NCBI GenBank assembly: GCA_003162395.1
Contig: PMON01000070.1
Span: forward strand, 62,500-126,499
Source: Acidimicrobiaceae bacterium
GTDB lineage: Bacteria > Actinomycetota > Acidimicrobiia > Acidimicrobiales > RAAP-2
DNA: 64,000 nucleotides
Direction of reading: 5' to 3'
Position numbers and translations under genes: made by a program. This document shows positions 33,495 through 42,786 of the stretch, one piece after another. Numbering within the stretch: the stretch's first letter is position 1; every line of letters starts with the position of its first letter. The notes under the pieces are model-generated. The model was not told where the DNA came from, did no database searches, and was given only the letters and a program-made list of their open reading frames with translations.

Positions 33495-36008
33495 ATGCCC
33501 GCGAACCTCGACCCGTATCGCCTCCCGACGCACGTCGTGCCGTCTGCCTACCGACTGCGACTCACGCCCGACCTCGAGGCGGCTCGCTTCACCGGCACCG
33601 TGGAGGTGGACGTCGAGGTGCTCGAGACCACACGCGACGTCGCCTTGAACGCCGTCGGTCTGGAGCTGGCGGACCCCGCGATACGCCCCACGGGCGGACC
33701 GCCCGTGGTGGGCGAGCTGGCGCTCGATGAGGAGCACGATCGGGCGATCGTCTCATTCCCGGACGCGTTGCCAGCCGGCAGCTACGTGCTGTCGATGTCG
33801 TTCACCGGCGTCCTCAACGACCTCCTCGTGGGTTTTTACCGCTCGACCTACACCGACGTCGAAGGCATCACTCGGACGATCGCGACGACCCAGTTCGAAG
33901 CGACGGACGCCCGCCGAGCGTTCCCATGCTTCGATGAGCCCGCCTTTAAGGCGACCTTTGACGTGACGCTGGTCGTCGCCGAGGATCTCGCGGCCTACTC
34001 CAACTCGCCGATCGTCAGCGAGACGGCAATCGGTGGCGGGCTTCGCGAGGTGGTCTTCGCGCCGACGATGAAGATGTCGACGTACCTCGTGGCCTTCGTG
34101 GTGGGTCCATTCGAGTCGACGGCGACCGTCGACGTCGACGGCATCCCGCTCGCGGTGGTCTATCCGGAGGGCAAGGGGCACCTCACCTCGTTCGCACTCG
34201 ACGTCGGCGCGTTCGCGCTTCGATTCTTCAAGGAGTACTTCGGCGTCGCCTATCCCGGAGAGAAGGTGGATCTCGTCGCGATCCCTGACTTCGCCTACGG
34301 GGCGATGGAGAACCTCGGCTGCGTGACCTTCCGCGAGACCGCGCTGCTCGTGAACCCCGCGACGGCCTCGCAGAACGAGCAGGTGCGGATCGCCATGGTG
34401 ATCGCCCACGAGCTCGCCCACATGTGGTTCGGCGACCTCGTGACGATGGCCTGGTGGGAGGGAATCTGGTTGAACGAGGCGTTCGCCACGTTCATGCAGT
34501 ACGTCTGCTGCGATGCATATCGGCCGGACTGGAAGATGTGGGTGCGATTCAGCGCGGAGCGAGAGACGGGGCTGACGATCGACGGCCTGCACACGACGAG
34601 GCCGATCGAGTTCCCGGTGCACTCGCCGGCCGACGCCGCGGCGATGATCGACCCGATCACCTATCAAAAGGGCGGCTCGGTGCTGAAGATGCTCGAGCAG
34701 TACCTGGGCGAGGAGGTCTTCCGCGAGGGCATTCGCCACTACTTGGGGGCGCACGCTTTCGCCAACACGGTCACCCGAGATCTCTGGGACTCCCTCGAGG
34801 CGGCCTCTGGTCAGCCCGTCGGGCGGATCTTGGACACCTGGATCCTCCAGGGCGGACACCCGATCGTGACCGTGAGCGACGGCACGCTCTCGCAGCGACC
34901 CTTCATGTACTCGCCAGCCGACGGCCCCTCCGCGATCGGCTCGGGGTGGGTGGTCCCGGTGCTGTCGCGACCCCTCGGTGACGACACGGTGTCGCGTCAG
35001 CTGCTCGAGGATCCCGCACCACTCGCCACGACCCAGCCCGCGATCGTCAACGCCGGCGGGACGGGCGTGTACCGGACGAGCTACGAGCCCGACACGCTCG
35101 CGACCATCGCGCCGCGGCTCGGCGAGCTGAACGAGATCGAGCGCGCGGTGCTGCTCGGCGACACGTGGGCGCTCGCGCGTGCGGGCGACCGGTCGGTCGC
35201 CGACCTGCTCACGCTTGCCTCGGGACTGGGCGTGGAGGTCGAGCCCACGACGTGGGAGATCGTCGACCAGATGTTCGAGTTCCTCGGCCGGGCGATCGCC
35301 GACACGGACCGTCCGTTGCTCCGGGCCAGGCTCCGGGCGCTGCTCGGTCCAGCCTTCAGCCACTTCGGCTGGGAGGCCCGCGACGGCGAGGATGAGCGGG
35401 CCCAGATCGTCCGTGCGACCCTCATTCGCCGCCTCGGCATCACCGGCGAGGACGAGCAGGTCCGAGCGGAGGCGTCATCGCGATTCGATGCGGGCGCGCT
35501 CGAGGGGGACCTCGCGGACGCGATCGTGTCGGTCGTCGCGTCGATGAACCGTCCAGGCGACCGCGATGAGATGCTTCGACGGTTCCGCGAGGCGAAGGAC
35601 CCGCAGACCGAGGAGCGCTATCGCAGCGGTCTCACGGCGTTCGCGGACGCAGCACTGTGCCTCTTGACCTTCGAGGAGTGCTTCGACGTGTTCCGCAGCC
35701 AGGACGCGCCGTTCGTGGTCCTGCGACTTGTCGCGAACCGCGTGGGCGGACTTGCGGTTTGGGAGGCGATGACGGAGCGGTGGGACCAGCTCGTCGCGGT
35801 CATACCGCCGCTGATGCAGTTCACGCTTGGCTTTGGCCTCTTCTTTCAGGTCGCCGACGAGAGCTTCCTTGAGCGGGCCAAGGACTTCCATGCCACACAC
35901 CCGCTGCCCGCGGGCCAACAGCGCCTCAACCAGGCACTCGAGCGCCTCGCCTCGTCGACGAGCTTTGCCAATCGCGAGCGACCCCGGCTCACTGCCACGC
36001 TGGGTTAG
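33495..36008 (+). CDS. pepN: M1-family zinc aminopeptidase
   Basis: An 837-residue cytoplasmic metallopeptidase. The N-terminal beta saddle (residues 10-200) precedes the exopeptidase signature GAMENLG (about 269-275) and the zinc site HELAHMWFGDLV (about 304) with the downstream Glu in WLNEAFATF; the catalytic Tyr lies in PITYQKGGSVL. Further domains are a beta sandwich and a helical C-terminal part (about 540-835). All metal ligands and the GAMEN anchor for the free amino end are present, so it should remove N-terminal residues from peptides. Length matches the family (about 850). ATG 33495; weak ribosome-binding site. The symbol pepN is given by family only. Confidence 0.93.
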   Translation: MPANLDPYRLPTHVVPSAYRLRLTPDLEAARFTGTVEVDVEVLETTRDVALNAVGLELADPAIRPTGGPPVVGELALDEEHDRAIVSFPDALPAGSYVLSMSFTGVLNDLLVGFYRSTYTDVEGITRTIATTQFEATDARRAFPCFDEPAFKATFDVTLVVAEDLAAYSNSPIVSETAIGGGLREVVFAPTMKMSTYLVAFVVGPFESTATVDVDGIPLAVVYPEGKGHLTSFALDVGAFALRFFKEYFGVAYPGEKVDLVAIPDFAYGAMENLGCVTFRETALLVNPATASQNEQVRIAMVIAHELAHMWFGDLVTMAWWEGIWLNEAFATFMQYVCCDAYRPDWKMWVRFSAERETGLTIDGLHTTRPIEFPVHSPADAAAMIDPITYQKGGSVLKMLEQYLGEEVFREGIRHYLGAHAFANTVTRDLWDSLEAASGQPVGRILDTWILQGGHPIVTVSDGTLSQRPFMYSPADGPSAIGSGWVVPVLSRPLGDDTVSRQLLEDPAPLATTQPAIVNAGGTGVYRTSYEPDTLATIAPRLGELNEIERAVLLGDTWALARAGDRSVADLLTLASGLGVEVEPTTWEIVDQMFEFLGRAIADTDRPLLRARLRALLGPAFSHFGWEARDGEDERAQIVRATLIRRLGITGEDEQVRAEASSRFDAGALEGDLADAIVSVVASMNRPGDRDEMLRRFREAKDPQTEERYRSGLTAFADAALCLLTFEECFDVFRSQDAPFVVLRLVANRVGGLAVWEAMTERWDQLVAVIPPLMQFTLGFGLFFQVADESFLERAKDFHATHPLPAGQQRLNQALERLASSTSFANRERPRLTATLG

Positions 36009-36283
36009 TCGCGGGGCCGAGGCTCCTCGTTGTCCCCGACCGACCTCACCGTCGAGCAGCTCGCGTGCGATCTCGAGGTGGCCGACCTGCTGGAGCCACG
36101 TTTCGAACCCCGCACGGCGTTCGGGTGCCGTCAACTGACCCAGGTCGAACGTCGCGAAACCGGGCGCATCGACACCCGCCCTGCGTCCGACGCGGGTGAC
36201 CGCGCCGACGCGCCGAGCCATCCGCGACGATCGAGGTCAGCGGTTGGCGCCGCGCTCGGACCGAGCGGAACGTGCAGGGGCTC
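36009..36283. other. Region between M1 peptidase and ApbE genes
   Basis: These 275 bases contain open frames on both strands, none with a recognised family. The minus-strand reading FATFDLGQLTAPERRAGFET and HLEIARELLDGEVG (about 36160-36040) looks protein-like, but the frame continues into the peptidase gene without stopping. It may be the remnant of a decayed gene. No hairpin was found. Confidence 0.3.
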
Positions 36284-37084
36284 TCAGCCGCCGAGCACGG
36301 GAAACCGTGTCGTCGTCGTTATGGCCCCGTCGAATCCGATCGTGAGCGCCTCGTAGTCGTCGATTCCCTCGATGCGGTCGAGCACCTCGTCACCGCCGAC
36401 GCAGAGGGCGGTCGCGAGTGCGTCTGCGAGACCAAGGTCCGGGCCGCAGACACTCCCCGAGGCGACGCGCGTCGCCGCGCGGCGAGTGTGCGGATCGACC
36501 AGGTGCGCTCCTCGCTCGTAGGTCCCCGACGTCGCGATCGCACCTCGAAGCTGAACGACGCACGCGAGCACTTGAGGCGACGAAGGGTCTGCGATGCCGA
36601 TGCGGAATGGCGCGCCGTCTCGGAGGCCGCCGATGCTCGCGATATCGCCGGCGGCATTCACCATCGCGCTGCGCACGCCGGATCGCGCGATCGCATCGAG
36701 CGCGCGCTGCGTCGCCCAACCCTTCACGTACCCCGTCGGATCGATGCCCCCAGGCATCGACCACGGATCGAACCAGCCGCCCGAGAGCGTGCGCGCAACC
36801 ATGCAGCTCGCGAGCACGTCCCTGACCGATGGCGGCATCTCGTGGAGCCTGAGCTCGCCCCGGCGCAAGCGACTGATCGGGCTCGTCGCTCGCCACGTAG
36901 AGAAGACTCGATCGGCATCACGAAGAATGGAGTGGGCGAGCTCGAGGTGTCGTCGGACGGCCTCGGGCGCGACCCCGGCGTCGTCGAAGATGTCGAACGT
37001 CACCACGGTGCCCATGACCTCTTGTCGGAGGTGCGTGCTTGGCGACCCGCCCGGTTCCGTGATGCGGAGCGCTGGCCCGACCAT
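36284..37084 (-). CDS. apbE: FAD:protein FMN transferase (ApbE family)
   Basis: A 266-residue flavin transferase that attaches FMN from FAD to a Ser/Thr of exported flavoproteins. Family motifs are present: TEPGGSPSTHLRQEVMGTVV at the start, DPTGYVKGWA (FAD/Mg binding), MVNAAGDI, and the late YERGAHLVDPHTRRA (usual HHIxDPxTG, here reduced), followed by LADALATAL. The length is shorter than Gram-negative ApbE (about 340) and there is no lipoprotein signal, which suggests a cytoplasmic or unanchored form. Its ATG shares one base with the TGA of the FMN-binding gene (TGATG), so the acceptor and its modifying enzyme are made together. Confidence 0.88.
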   Translation of the reverse strand: MVGPALRITEPGGSPSTHLRQEVMGTVVTFDIFDDAGVAPEAVRRHLELAHSILRDADRVFSTWRATSPISRLRRGELRLHEMPPSVRDVLASCMVARTLSGGWFDPWSMPGGIDPTGYVKGWATQRALDAIARSGVRSAMVNAAGDIASIGGLRDGAPFRIGIADPSSPQVLACVVQLRGAIATSGTYERGAHLVDPHTRRAATRVASGSVCGPDLGLADALATALCVGGDEVLDRIEGIDDYEALTIGFDGAITTTTRFPVLGG

Positions 37085-37542
37085 CAGATGCCCAGCTGGC
37101 TGAGTGCCGACTGGAGCGACTGCGCGAAGCCAGCGCTCGTGTAGCTCGCACCTGACACTCCTTGGATGCTCGCGCTCTGTGCGGCGAGTGCTTCGCTCGT
37201 GAGAAGGGGCACGGCCTGACTCGCGAGGGACTGGGAGAAGGACTCAAGCACCTGGAGGTTCGCGACGGAGACGGCGGTGATGTGCGTGCCCTGGACCGTG
37301 ACCTTCACCGAGATCGTGCCGTAGCCGAACTGCTCGCTTGCGCCGACTGCGCTGCGCGCGGCGTTCGTGAAGGTCGTCGGTGTCGTGGGCGACGTGGAGG
37401 GCGACGTCGTGGAGGTCGTCGGTGATGCGATCGACCTCCGTCCCGACGGCCCGACCGCATGCATCGAGAGGACGGCGACGAAGCCGGCTGACGTTGCGGC
37501 AAGGAGCACCCGGCTGGTCTTCACGGGCCCCCCTCTTCTCAT
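37084..37542 (-). CDS. Exported FMN-binding domain protein
   Basis: A 152-residue protein. A short basic start and hydrophobic segment (VLLAATSAGFVAVLSM) direct export; a Ser/Thr/Pro-rich linker (about 40-62) leads to an FMN_bind domain: FGYGTISVKVTVQGTHITAV, then LASQAVPLLTSEALAAQSAS and the modification site VSGASYTSAGFAQSL. The usual flavin-acceptor Thr of SGATxTS is replaced by Ser133. It is predicted to be flavinylated by the adjacent ApbE and to carry electrons from the membrane flavocytochrome outside the cell membrane. ATG 37542 is used; GTG 37525, after GAAGAGGGGGG, is an alternative start. Confidence 0.85.
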   Translation of the reverse strand: MRRGGPVKTSRVLLAATSAGFVAVLSMHAVGPSGRRSIASPTTSTTSPSTSPTTPTTFTNAARSAVGASEQFGYGTISVKVTVQGTHITAVSVANLQVLESFSQSLASQAVPLLTSEALAAQSASIQGVSGASYTSAGFAQSLQSALSQLGI

Positions 37543-37576
37543 CGCCTCGGCCCGGTTGCTGGAAGGAGTGCCGGCC

Positions 37577-38968
37577 TCATAGCGCGTACACCTCTGCGTG
37601 CGTCGCGTCGCTCGGTACGCCGAGCCATCTGAGCGTCGCACAGACGTCGTGGACGAACTGCTCGGGCCCGGCCACAAAGACGTCTCGCTGGCGCAGGTCG
37701 GGGATGAGGTCGACGATGCCGCGCAGGTTGACCTTCGAGCGAGGGCCGACGAGCTCGTGGACACGACCCTTTTGCTGACGGATGAGCTCGGCCACCTCAT
37801 CGCTGAAGAGCAGGTCCTCCTGACGCGTCGCGCGCAGGACGACCACGGGGTCGCACCCTCGCGGGAGGTCCTCGAGGAGCGATCGCACCGCCGTGACGCC
37901 GACGCCACCCGCGATGAGCGCGATCTTCAGTCGATCGCGGTGGTGGTTCGTGAATGCGCCGTACGGACCTTCGATCGCGATCTTGGTCCCGGGCTGCAGG
38001 CGCGCCACCGCTGCGGTGAAGTCGCCCACGACCTTCACGGTGAGCCGCAGGTACGGCGGGCGCGGGAGGGCCGAGAGGGAGAAGGGATGGGCCTGCCACC
38101 ACATGCCACGAGCAAGGAACCGCCACTCGAAGAACTGCCCACCCGAGACCGCGAGGCGCTCGAGCCGTCGACCCCGGCAGACGACCGTGACGACGCCAGG
38201 GGCCTCGTCGCGCACCTCCACGACCTCCAGGCGGTGTCGCATCGAGCGCACGATCGGCAGGCCGATGCGGTAGGTGAGGACCAGTCCTGCGGTTGCGAAC
38301 CAGAGTGCGCTCCACAACAGCTGCGTCAGCGGGTGGCCCACGAAGGAGGGGCCGAGCACGATGACGTGCGCGAAGGAGATCGCAAGCGCCAGGTACATGA
38401 ACAGGTGCAGCGCCCACCAGCGCTCCCTCGGTATGCGCTGTCGGATCGCGCGAATCGAGACCACCCCGATGGCGACCATGACGAAGAATCCGATCGTCGC
38501 GGGCAGCACGTCGGGGAAGGAGTTCGTGAGGACCCCGAACTCATGCCAGGCGCCCGTCTTCGCGGCCTGGGCGTAGCCAATCGTGAGAAAGACGACGTGC
38601 GCGACGATCAGCGAGAGCGGCCACGGGGCGAGGGACCGATGCCACCGAAGGAGCCCGTCCTGGCCGAGCACCCGCTCGACGAACGGGACCCGCGAGACCA
38701 AGAGCACCATGACGAGCGCGAGGTAGGTCCCGGCGAGGCCCGTGAGGCTGCCGAGAAAGATCAAGGCGCCCCCGGGGGCGCGGAGTTGCGACCAGGTCGT
38801 CGCGGTCAACGCGAGCGCCAGGGTGGCGCCGAAGCCAAGAGCGAGGACGATGAGCGCCGTCTGGAGCACCCAGGGCCGAGGAGCAGGTGCGGGTGGCGAC
38901 GCCGTCGCTCGGCGGCGGCGCGTCTGGGCGTCGGGCCAAGTCTGGCTCTTTGAGGCGAGCGTCGTCAT
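37577..38968 (-). CDS. Ferric-reductase-like transmembrane flavocytochrome (FRE/NOX type)
   Basis: A 463-residue membrane oxidoreductase. Six spans (about 35-235) hold the b-haem ligands: His in LLRWHRSLAP, VAHVVF, WALHLFMY and SFAHVIVLG. The cytosolic half has the FAD-binding HPFSLSALP, the ferredoxin-reductase barrel EGPYGAFT and the NAD(P)-binding IALIAGGVGVTAVRSLLEDL, ending with DVFVAGPEQFVHDVCATL. It should pass electrons from NAD(P)H via FAD and two haems across the membrane. It is the first gene of an operon with the FMN-binding protein (35 bases later) and ApbE, a known combination for extracytosolic flavin electron transfer. ATG 38968. Confidence 0.9.
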   Translation of the reverse strand: MTTLASKSQTWPDAQTRRRRATASPPAPAPRPWVLQTALIVLALGFGATLALALTATTWSQLRAPGGALIFLGSLTGLAGTYLALVMVLLVSRVPFVERVLGQDGLLRWHRSLAPWPLSLIVAHVVFLTIGYAQAAKTGAWHEFGVLTNSFPDVLPATIGFFVMVAIGVVSIRAIRQRIPRERWWALHLFMYLALAISFAHVIVLGPSFVGHPLTQLLWSALWFATAGLVLTYRIGLPIVRSMRHRLEVVEVRDEAPGVVTVVCRGRRLERLAVSGGQFFEWRFLARGMWWQAHPFSLSALPRPPYLRLTVKVVGDFTAAVARLQPGTKIAIEGPYGAFTNHHRDRLKIALIAGGVGVTAVRSLLEDLPRGCDPVVVLRATRQEDLLFSDEVAELIRQQKGRVHELVGPRSKVNLRGIVDLIPDLRQRDVFVAGPEQFVHDVCATLRWLGVPSDATHAEVYAL

Positions 38969-39127
38969 CTGCGCGGCCCTTGCATGCTCAAACGGTACGG
39001 TCACCCCTGCTAATGGGAGGCAAGAGCGACGTAAAGATTTGGGCAAGATTGCCGGTTCTTCCATCAGCAGGGCCAGACTGTCCGCGATGACACGGCGTCC
39101 CGCCTTCCTCGACGCCGTCGCGCGGCC
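38969..39127. other. Divergent promoter region of redox operon and two-component system
   Basis: The 159 bases between the leftward flavocytochrome operon and the rightward OmpR/HK genes include an AT-richer patch, AAAGATTTGGGCAAGATT at 39034-39051, the only such stretch nearby. It is the best place for both promoters and for a binding site of the new regulator, but no clean dyad is visible. Confidence 0.4.
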
Positions 39128-39787
39128 ATGAAGGTCCTGCTCGTCGAGGACGACGAAGACATCGCAGAACCGCTCATCGTCGGACTCCGACGGGAGGGGT
39201 TCGAGGTGCAGCACGTCAGCACGGCTGCCGCGGCCCTCGCGGCAGCGCCACCCGATCTGGTGCTGCTCGACCTCGGGCTTCCTGACGCGCACGGCTTCGA
39301 GGTGTGTCGTCAGCTACGAGCGAGATCGTCGGTTCCGATCATCATGGTCACGGCTCGCGACGACGAGATCGACCGCGTGACGGGACTCGAGCTGGGCGCC
39401 GACGACTATGTCGTCAAGCCCTTTGGCTTCCGGGAGCTGGCGGCGCGCATCCGCGCGGTGACCAGGAGAACCGCCGGAACCCAGGTCTTCAACGGGACCC
39501 AGCAGCTGGGGTCCCTCGAGATCGACCGACGAGAGCATCGGGTGGTGCTCGACGGCGAGGAGCTCGCGCTCACGCCGAAGGAGTTCGACCTCCTCGCGCT
39601 GCTGGCTGTTGACGCCGGCGCGATGGTGACCCGGCGCGACATTCTCGCCGAGGTCTGGGACCCGCACTGGTACGGCACCACGCGGACCGTCGACGTGCAC
39701 ATCGCGTCGCTCCGACGGAAGTTGGGTCATCCCGACTGGATCGAGACCTGCCGAGGCGTGGGCTTTCGCCTCGCAGTTCCGCAATGA
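39128..39787 (+). CDS. OmpR-family response regulator, redox-module linked
   Basis: A 219-residue regulator. Receiver: VEDDEDIA, acceptor Asp in LVLLDLGLPDAHG, Thr in MVTARDD and Lys in YVVKPFGF. Winged-helix output (about 130-215): LTPKEFDLLALLAVDAGAMV, DPHWYGTTRTVDVHIASLRR and CRGVGFRL. Its last four bases overlap the kinase start (ATGA at 39784-39787). Because it is divergent from the flavocytochrome/FMN-binding/ApbE operon across only 159 bases, that operon is its most probable target. The close match of the output domain is to the PhoP/TcrA class. Confidence 0.9.
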   Translation: MKVLLVEDDEDIAEPLIVGLRREGFEVQHVSTAAAALAAAPPDLVLLDLGLPDAHGFEVCRQLRARSSVPIIMVTARDDEIDRVTGLELGADDYVVKPFGFRELAARIRAVTRRTAGTQVFNGTQQLGSLEIDRREHRVVLDGEELALTPKEFDLLALLAVDAGAMVTRRDILAEVWDPHWYGTTRTVDVHIASLRRKLGHPDWIETCRGVGFRLAVPQ

Positions 39788-41208
39788 GACGTCGGCTTCT
39801 CGCCGGCTTCCTCGCGTTCGCGCTCGCCGTCATCGTCTTGCTGGAGCTCCCCCTCGGCATCAGCCTCGCGAACAATGCCCGGACCAACGCGCTGTCGGAG
39901 ATCGAGAACGACAGCGCGTCGCTCGCGTTGCTCGTGGGGGCGTCGCTGCAGCGACATGATCGCGCGGACGCCCGTTCGATCATGGAGCGGTTCTCGAAGG
40001 ACGACCACGCGATCGTCGCGGTCATCGCCAACTCGCGCCTTGAGCTGTCGTCGGGGGCTGGCGTCCAAGAGGAGCTCGCCGACGCCGCAACGAGGTCCAT
40101 CCTGCGATCTGCGGCGACGGGCAAGGTCGAGGGCGAGGAGGGTTCGAACGATCCGGACGACGACCTGTTGTACGTCGCGATCCCGGTGTCGCTCCAGGCA
40201 CCAGGCGGGGTGACCACGTCCTCGAAGGTCGCGAGCGCGGAGGCAGACATCGGCGTCGTGATGCTCGTCACCGAGCCTGCTGCGCCGCTGCACGCCCAGA
40301 TCAACCGAGATCGCCTCGAGCTTGCCGTGTTCGGGGCGGCAATGCTGGCAGTCGCCGCGGCCATCGGGACGATGCTGGCCGTCTCGCTCACGAGACCGCT
40401 CGCGAGGATCGAAGCGGCCCTCGCGGCGTTCGGCGCGGGTCACCTCGGCACGCGGGTCGGCCCGACCCGGGGGCCGGCGGAGCTGCGCGTGCTTCGAACG
40501 ACGGTCAACGAGATGGCCGACAGGATCACCGAGCTGTTGAGCACGCAGCGTGCATTCGTCGCCGACGCGTCGCATCAGCTTCGAGCGCCAATGACCGCGT
40601 TGCGGCTACGGCTCGAGAACCTCGCCGGCGCACTTGAGCCCGGGCACGAAGAGGACGCGCTTCCGGTGATCGCCGAGATTGACCGACTGTCCCGCCTCGT
40701 CGATGGACTCCTCGAGCTCGCGAGGTCGGATGGCAAGCGGCCTGGGCGTGTGGCGCTCGACGTGGACGAGGTGGTGAAGGAGCGCGCCGACGCCTGGGGT
40801 GCGCTCGCCGACGAGCGGCACGTGGCGCTGCACTTCAACCTCGGCGCATCCGGCCAGCACAAACCGCTCGTGGCCCTTGCGTGCCCCGGCCACCTTGACC
40901 AGATCCTGGACAATCTCCTGGCGAATGCGCTTGACGCGACGCCGCCTGGTGGAAAGGTGTCCATTGCCGCAGGGGCGCACAATGGGCATGTCGACATCCA
41001 CGTCGTCGACTCGGGGCGCGGGATGACCGCCTCGGATCGCGCACGAGCCTTCGACCGATTCTGGCGCTCCGAAGGCGCCCCCCGGGACGGCACGGGGCTG
41101 GGGCTTGCCATCGTTGCCCAGTTGGTCCGGATCTCAGGGGGCACGGCCTGGCTCGATCCCGCTCCCGAAGGCGGCATCGACGCGGTCGTACGGCTGGAGG
41201 CACGCTGA
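39784..41208 (+). CDS. Sensor histidine kinase, redox-module linked
   Basis: A 474-residue membrane kinase. Two spans (residues 5-25 and about 175-200) enclose a sensor of about 145 residues without Cys. HAMP follows (RPLARIEAALAAFGAGHLGT), then HisKA in the variant FVADASHQLRAPMTALRLRL, where Gln replaces the usual Glu after the phospho-His, and HATPase with DNLLANALDATPPGG and GTGLGLAIVAQL. The SHQLRAP variant is typical of the actinobacterial TcrY/PrrB-like group. Overlap of four bases couples it to the regulator. The signal is unknown; redox state or metal availability would fit its neighbours. Confidence 0.9.
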   Translation: MRRRLLAGFLAFALAVIVLLELPLGISLANNARTNALSEIENDSASLALLVGASLQRHDRADARSIMERFSKDDHAIVAVIANSRLELSSGAGVQEELADAATRSILRSAATGKVEGEEGSNDPDDDLLYVAIPVSLQAPGGVTTSSKVASAEADIGVVMLVTEPAAPLHAQINRDRLELAVFGAAMLAVAAAIGTMLAVSLTRPLARIEAALAAFGAGHLGTRVGPTRGPAELRVLRTTVNEMADRITELLSTQRAFVADASHQLRAPMTALRLRLENLAGALEPGHEEDALPVIAEIDRLSRLVDGLLELARSDGKRPGRVALDVDEVVKERADAWGALADERHVALHFNLGASGQHKPLVALACPGHLDQILDNLLANALDATPPGGKVSIAAGAHNGHVDIHVVDSGRGMTASDRARAFDRFWRSEGAPRDGTGLGLAIVAQLVRISGGTAWLDPAPEGGIDAVVRLEAR

Positions 41209-41487
41209 GCGGGAGAGGGTCAGCCATCGCATGTCGGGCCGCGGCGATCTGCCTGCACGTCGCGATGGCGCTCGAGTGACCTCGACCGCTTCGCTGCCCG
41301 ATCGCATGTGCCGAGCTAGGTGATCGTTCCAAATCGAGGGGTACAATGGCGTCGAATCCCATTCCGCACCTTCGAGTCGACACGGCGACGAGGGACGCGG
41401 TGGTCTTGTACAAGAATCGGTAAAGGGACACGCAGCGGGACGTAATCGACGGCCCCCGGTCCAGCTCCTAGGTGCAAGTGTGAACAC
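41209..41487. other. Intergenic region
   Basis: No family-like frame on either strand in these 279 bases. TACAAT at 41342-41347 resembles a -10 element for the rightward glycosidase gene, but the base sequence 17 bases upstream does not match a -35 box. Confidence 0.35.
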
Positions 41488-42786
41488 GTGACCGAGATCT
41501 CAGAGCGCGCGCATGCAAACCGGCGACGCGCGCAGCGTGCGCCGATCTCTGGTCGTCGGGCACCCTCGGTGCGGCCGCCAGCTCGGTCGGAGCGACCTGG
41601 CAGGAGCGTCGGTGTGGGCTCACGTCGTCGGTTCCGTCGTCGGCGGATCCGCGCAGCGATCCTGGCGTCGCTCGTTGTCTTTTTCATCGTGGTGTGCAGC
41701 AGCTTGATCCCTGCGCTGTTCAACCCTTCCTATGGCGCGTCCCTCTCGTCGCGTGCCGCAGAGTGGGCCCGCGGCCATGGACTTGGTGCCGTGGTCAACA
41801 TGGTCGAGACGGAGTGGTACAAGCTCAATCCCCCCAAGGTCGGCGGCAAGCCCCCGGCGGGCTCGTTCACCGGGCCGACGCTGCCCACGAGGTCGATCCC
41901 TCAGGCGCTCCACGCGCCGTCGCGTCTGCACTCGCCTGCAGGAGCATGGCTGCCCGGCGAGGGTGTCTGGCATCCCGCCGGGCGTATGGTCGACGGTGTC
42001 CCGGCGATCCTCACGACGACCGTTCGTCCAGACGCGCTCCACACGAGCTATGTCGTGGGCGTCGCCTGGATGGACACGCGGCTCCTGCGTGCACAGCTGT
42101 ACTCGGGGTCGGGGATCCCCGGCGGCGGTCCGTTCACCCACATGGCGCCGATCACGACGACCGCGTCGCGGACGCTCGACGCCGCCTTCAATGGTGGCTT
42201 CCGTACCCAGGACGCGAACGGCGGGTACTACACCGATCACCGCGCGATCGTGCCGCTCCGGCCCGGCGCGGCGTCGCTCGTGGTCTACCGGGACGGCTCT
42301 GCGACCGTCGGTGCATGGGGGAGCCAGGTCGCGATGTCGTCGAGCGTCACCTCGGTCCGCCAGAACCTGGACCTCATCGTCAACAACGGGAGGTCCGTTC
42401 CTGGGCTGCTCGCGAACGACAACTCCCAGTGGGGCGCGACGCTCGGGGGCGCCTTCGACGTCTGGCGATCGGGCATCGGCGTGACGCGCAACGGCGCCCT
42501 CGTCTACGTGGGAGGACCCAGCCTCGCGATCACGTCGCTCGCGAATCTGCTGGTCGACGCCGGCGCGGTGCGCGGGATGGAGCTCGACATCAACACCGAC
42601 TGGGTCCAGTACTCGACCTACAAGGGACGGCGGAATGCCCCGGTCAGCGGCACCAACGGCGCCAGCCTGCTGTCCAGCATGACCGAGGCCCCGTCCATCT
42701 ACTTCCAGTCCTGGTGGATCCGCGACTTCTACACGATGTCAGTCCGGCCCGCCGCCGACGACAGGACGATCGCGCCGATTCCCTAG
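41488..42786 (+). CDS. Membrane-anchored phosphodiester glycosidase (NAGPA/DUF2233 family)
   Basis: A 432-residue protein. Residues 1-55 are strongly basic and Pro-rich, one span follows (about 57-78, AAILASLVVFFIVVCSSLIPAL), and the rest is extracytoplasmic. The catalytic domain (about 190-415) shows the family pattern: DAAFNGGFRTQDANGGYYTD, then LVVYRDGSATVGAWG, LIVNNGRSV, GATLGGAFDV and AVRGMELDINTDWVQYS. Members cleave GlcNAc-1-phosphodiester or related linkages on surface polymers and are frequent in cell-wall teichoic or capsule metabolism. The GTG start is not supported by a strong ribosome-binding site. Downstream by 113 bases is the Cys-rich secreted protein on the same strand. Confidence 0.85.
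   Translation: MTEISERAHANRRRAQRAPISGRRAPSVRPPARSERPGRSVGVGSRRRFRRRRIRAAILASLVVFFIVVCSSLIPALFNPSYGASLSSRAAEWARGHGLGAVVNMVETEWYKLNPPKVGGKPPAGSFTGPTLPTRSIPQALHAPSRLHSPAGAWLPGEGVWHPAGRMVDGVPAILTTTVRPDALHTSYVVGVAWMDTRLLRAQLYSGSGIPGGGPFTHMAPITTTASRTLDAAFNGGFRTQDANGGYYTDHRAIVPLRPGAASLVVYRDGSATVGAWGSQVAMSSSVTSVRQNLDLIVNNGRSVPGLLANDNSQWGATLGGAFDVWRSGIGVTRNGALVYVGGPSLAITSLANLLVDAGAVRGMELDINTDWVQYSTYKGRRNAPVSGTNGASLLSSMTEAPSIYFQSWWIRDFYTMSVRPAADDRTIAPIP

Noticed and set aside
33753-35363. 536-codon minus-strand frame inside the M1 peptidase
   Set aside because: It is the shadow of a GC-rich gene; the plus frame carries GAMEN and HELAH motifs.
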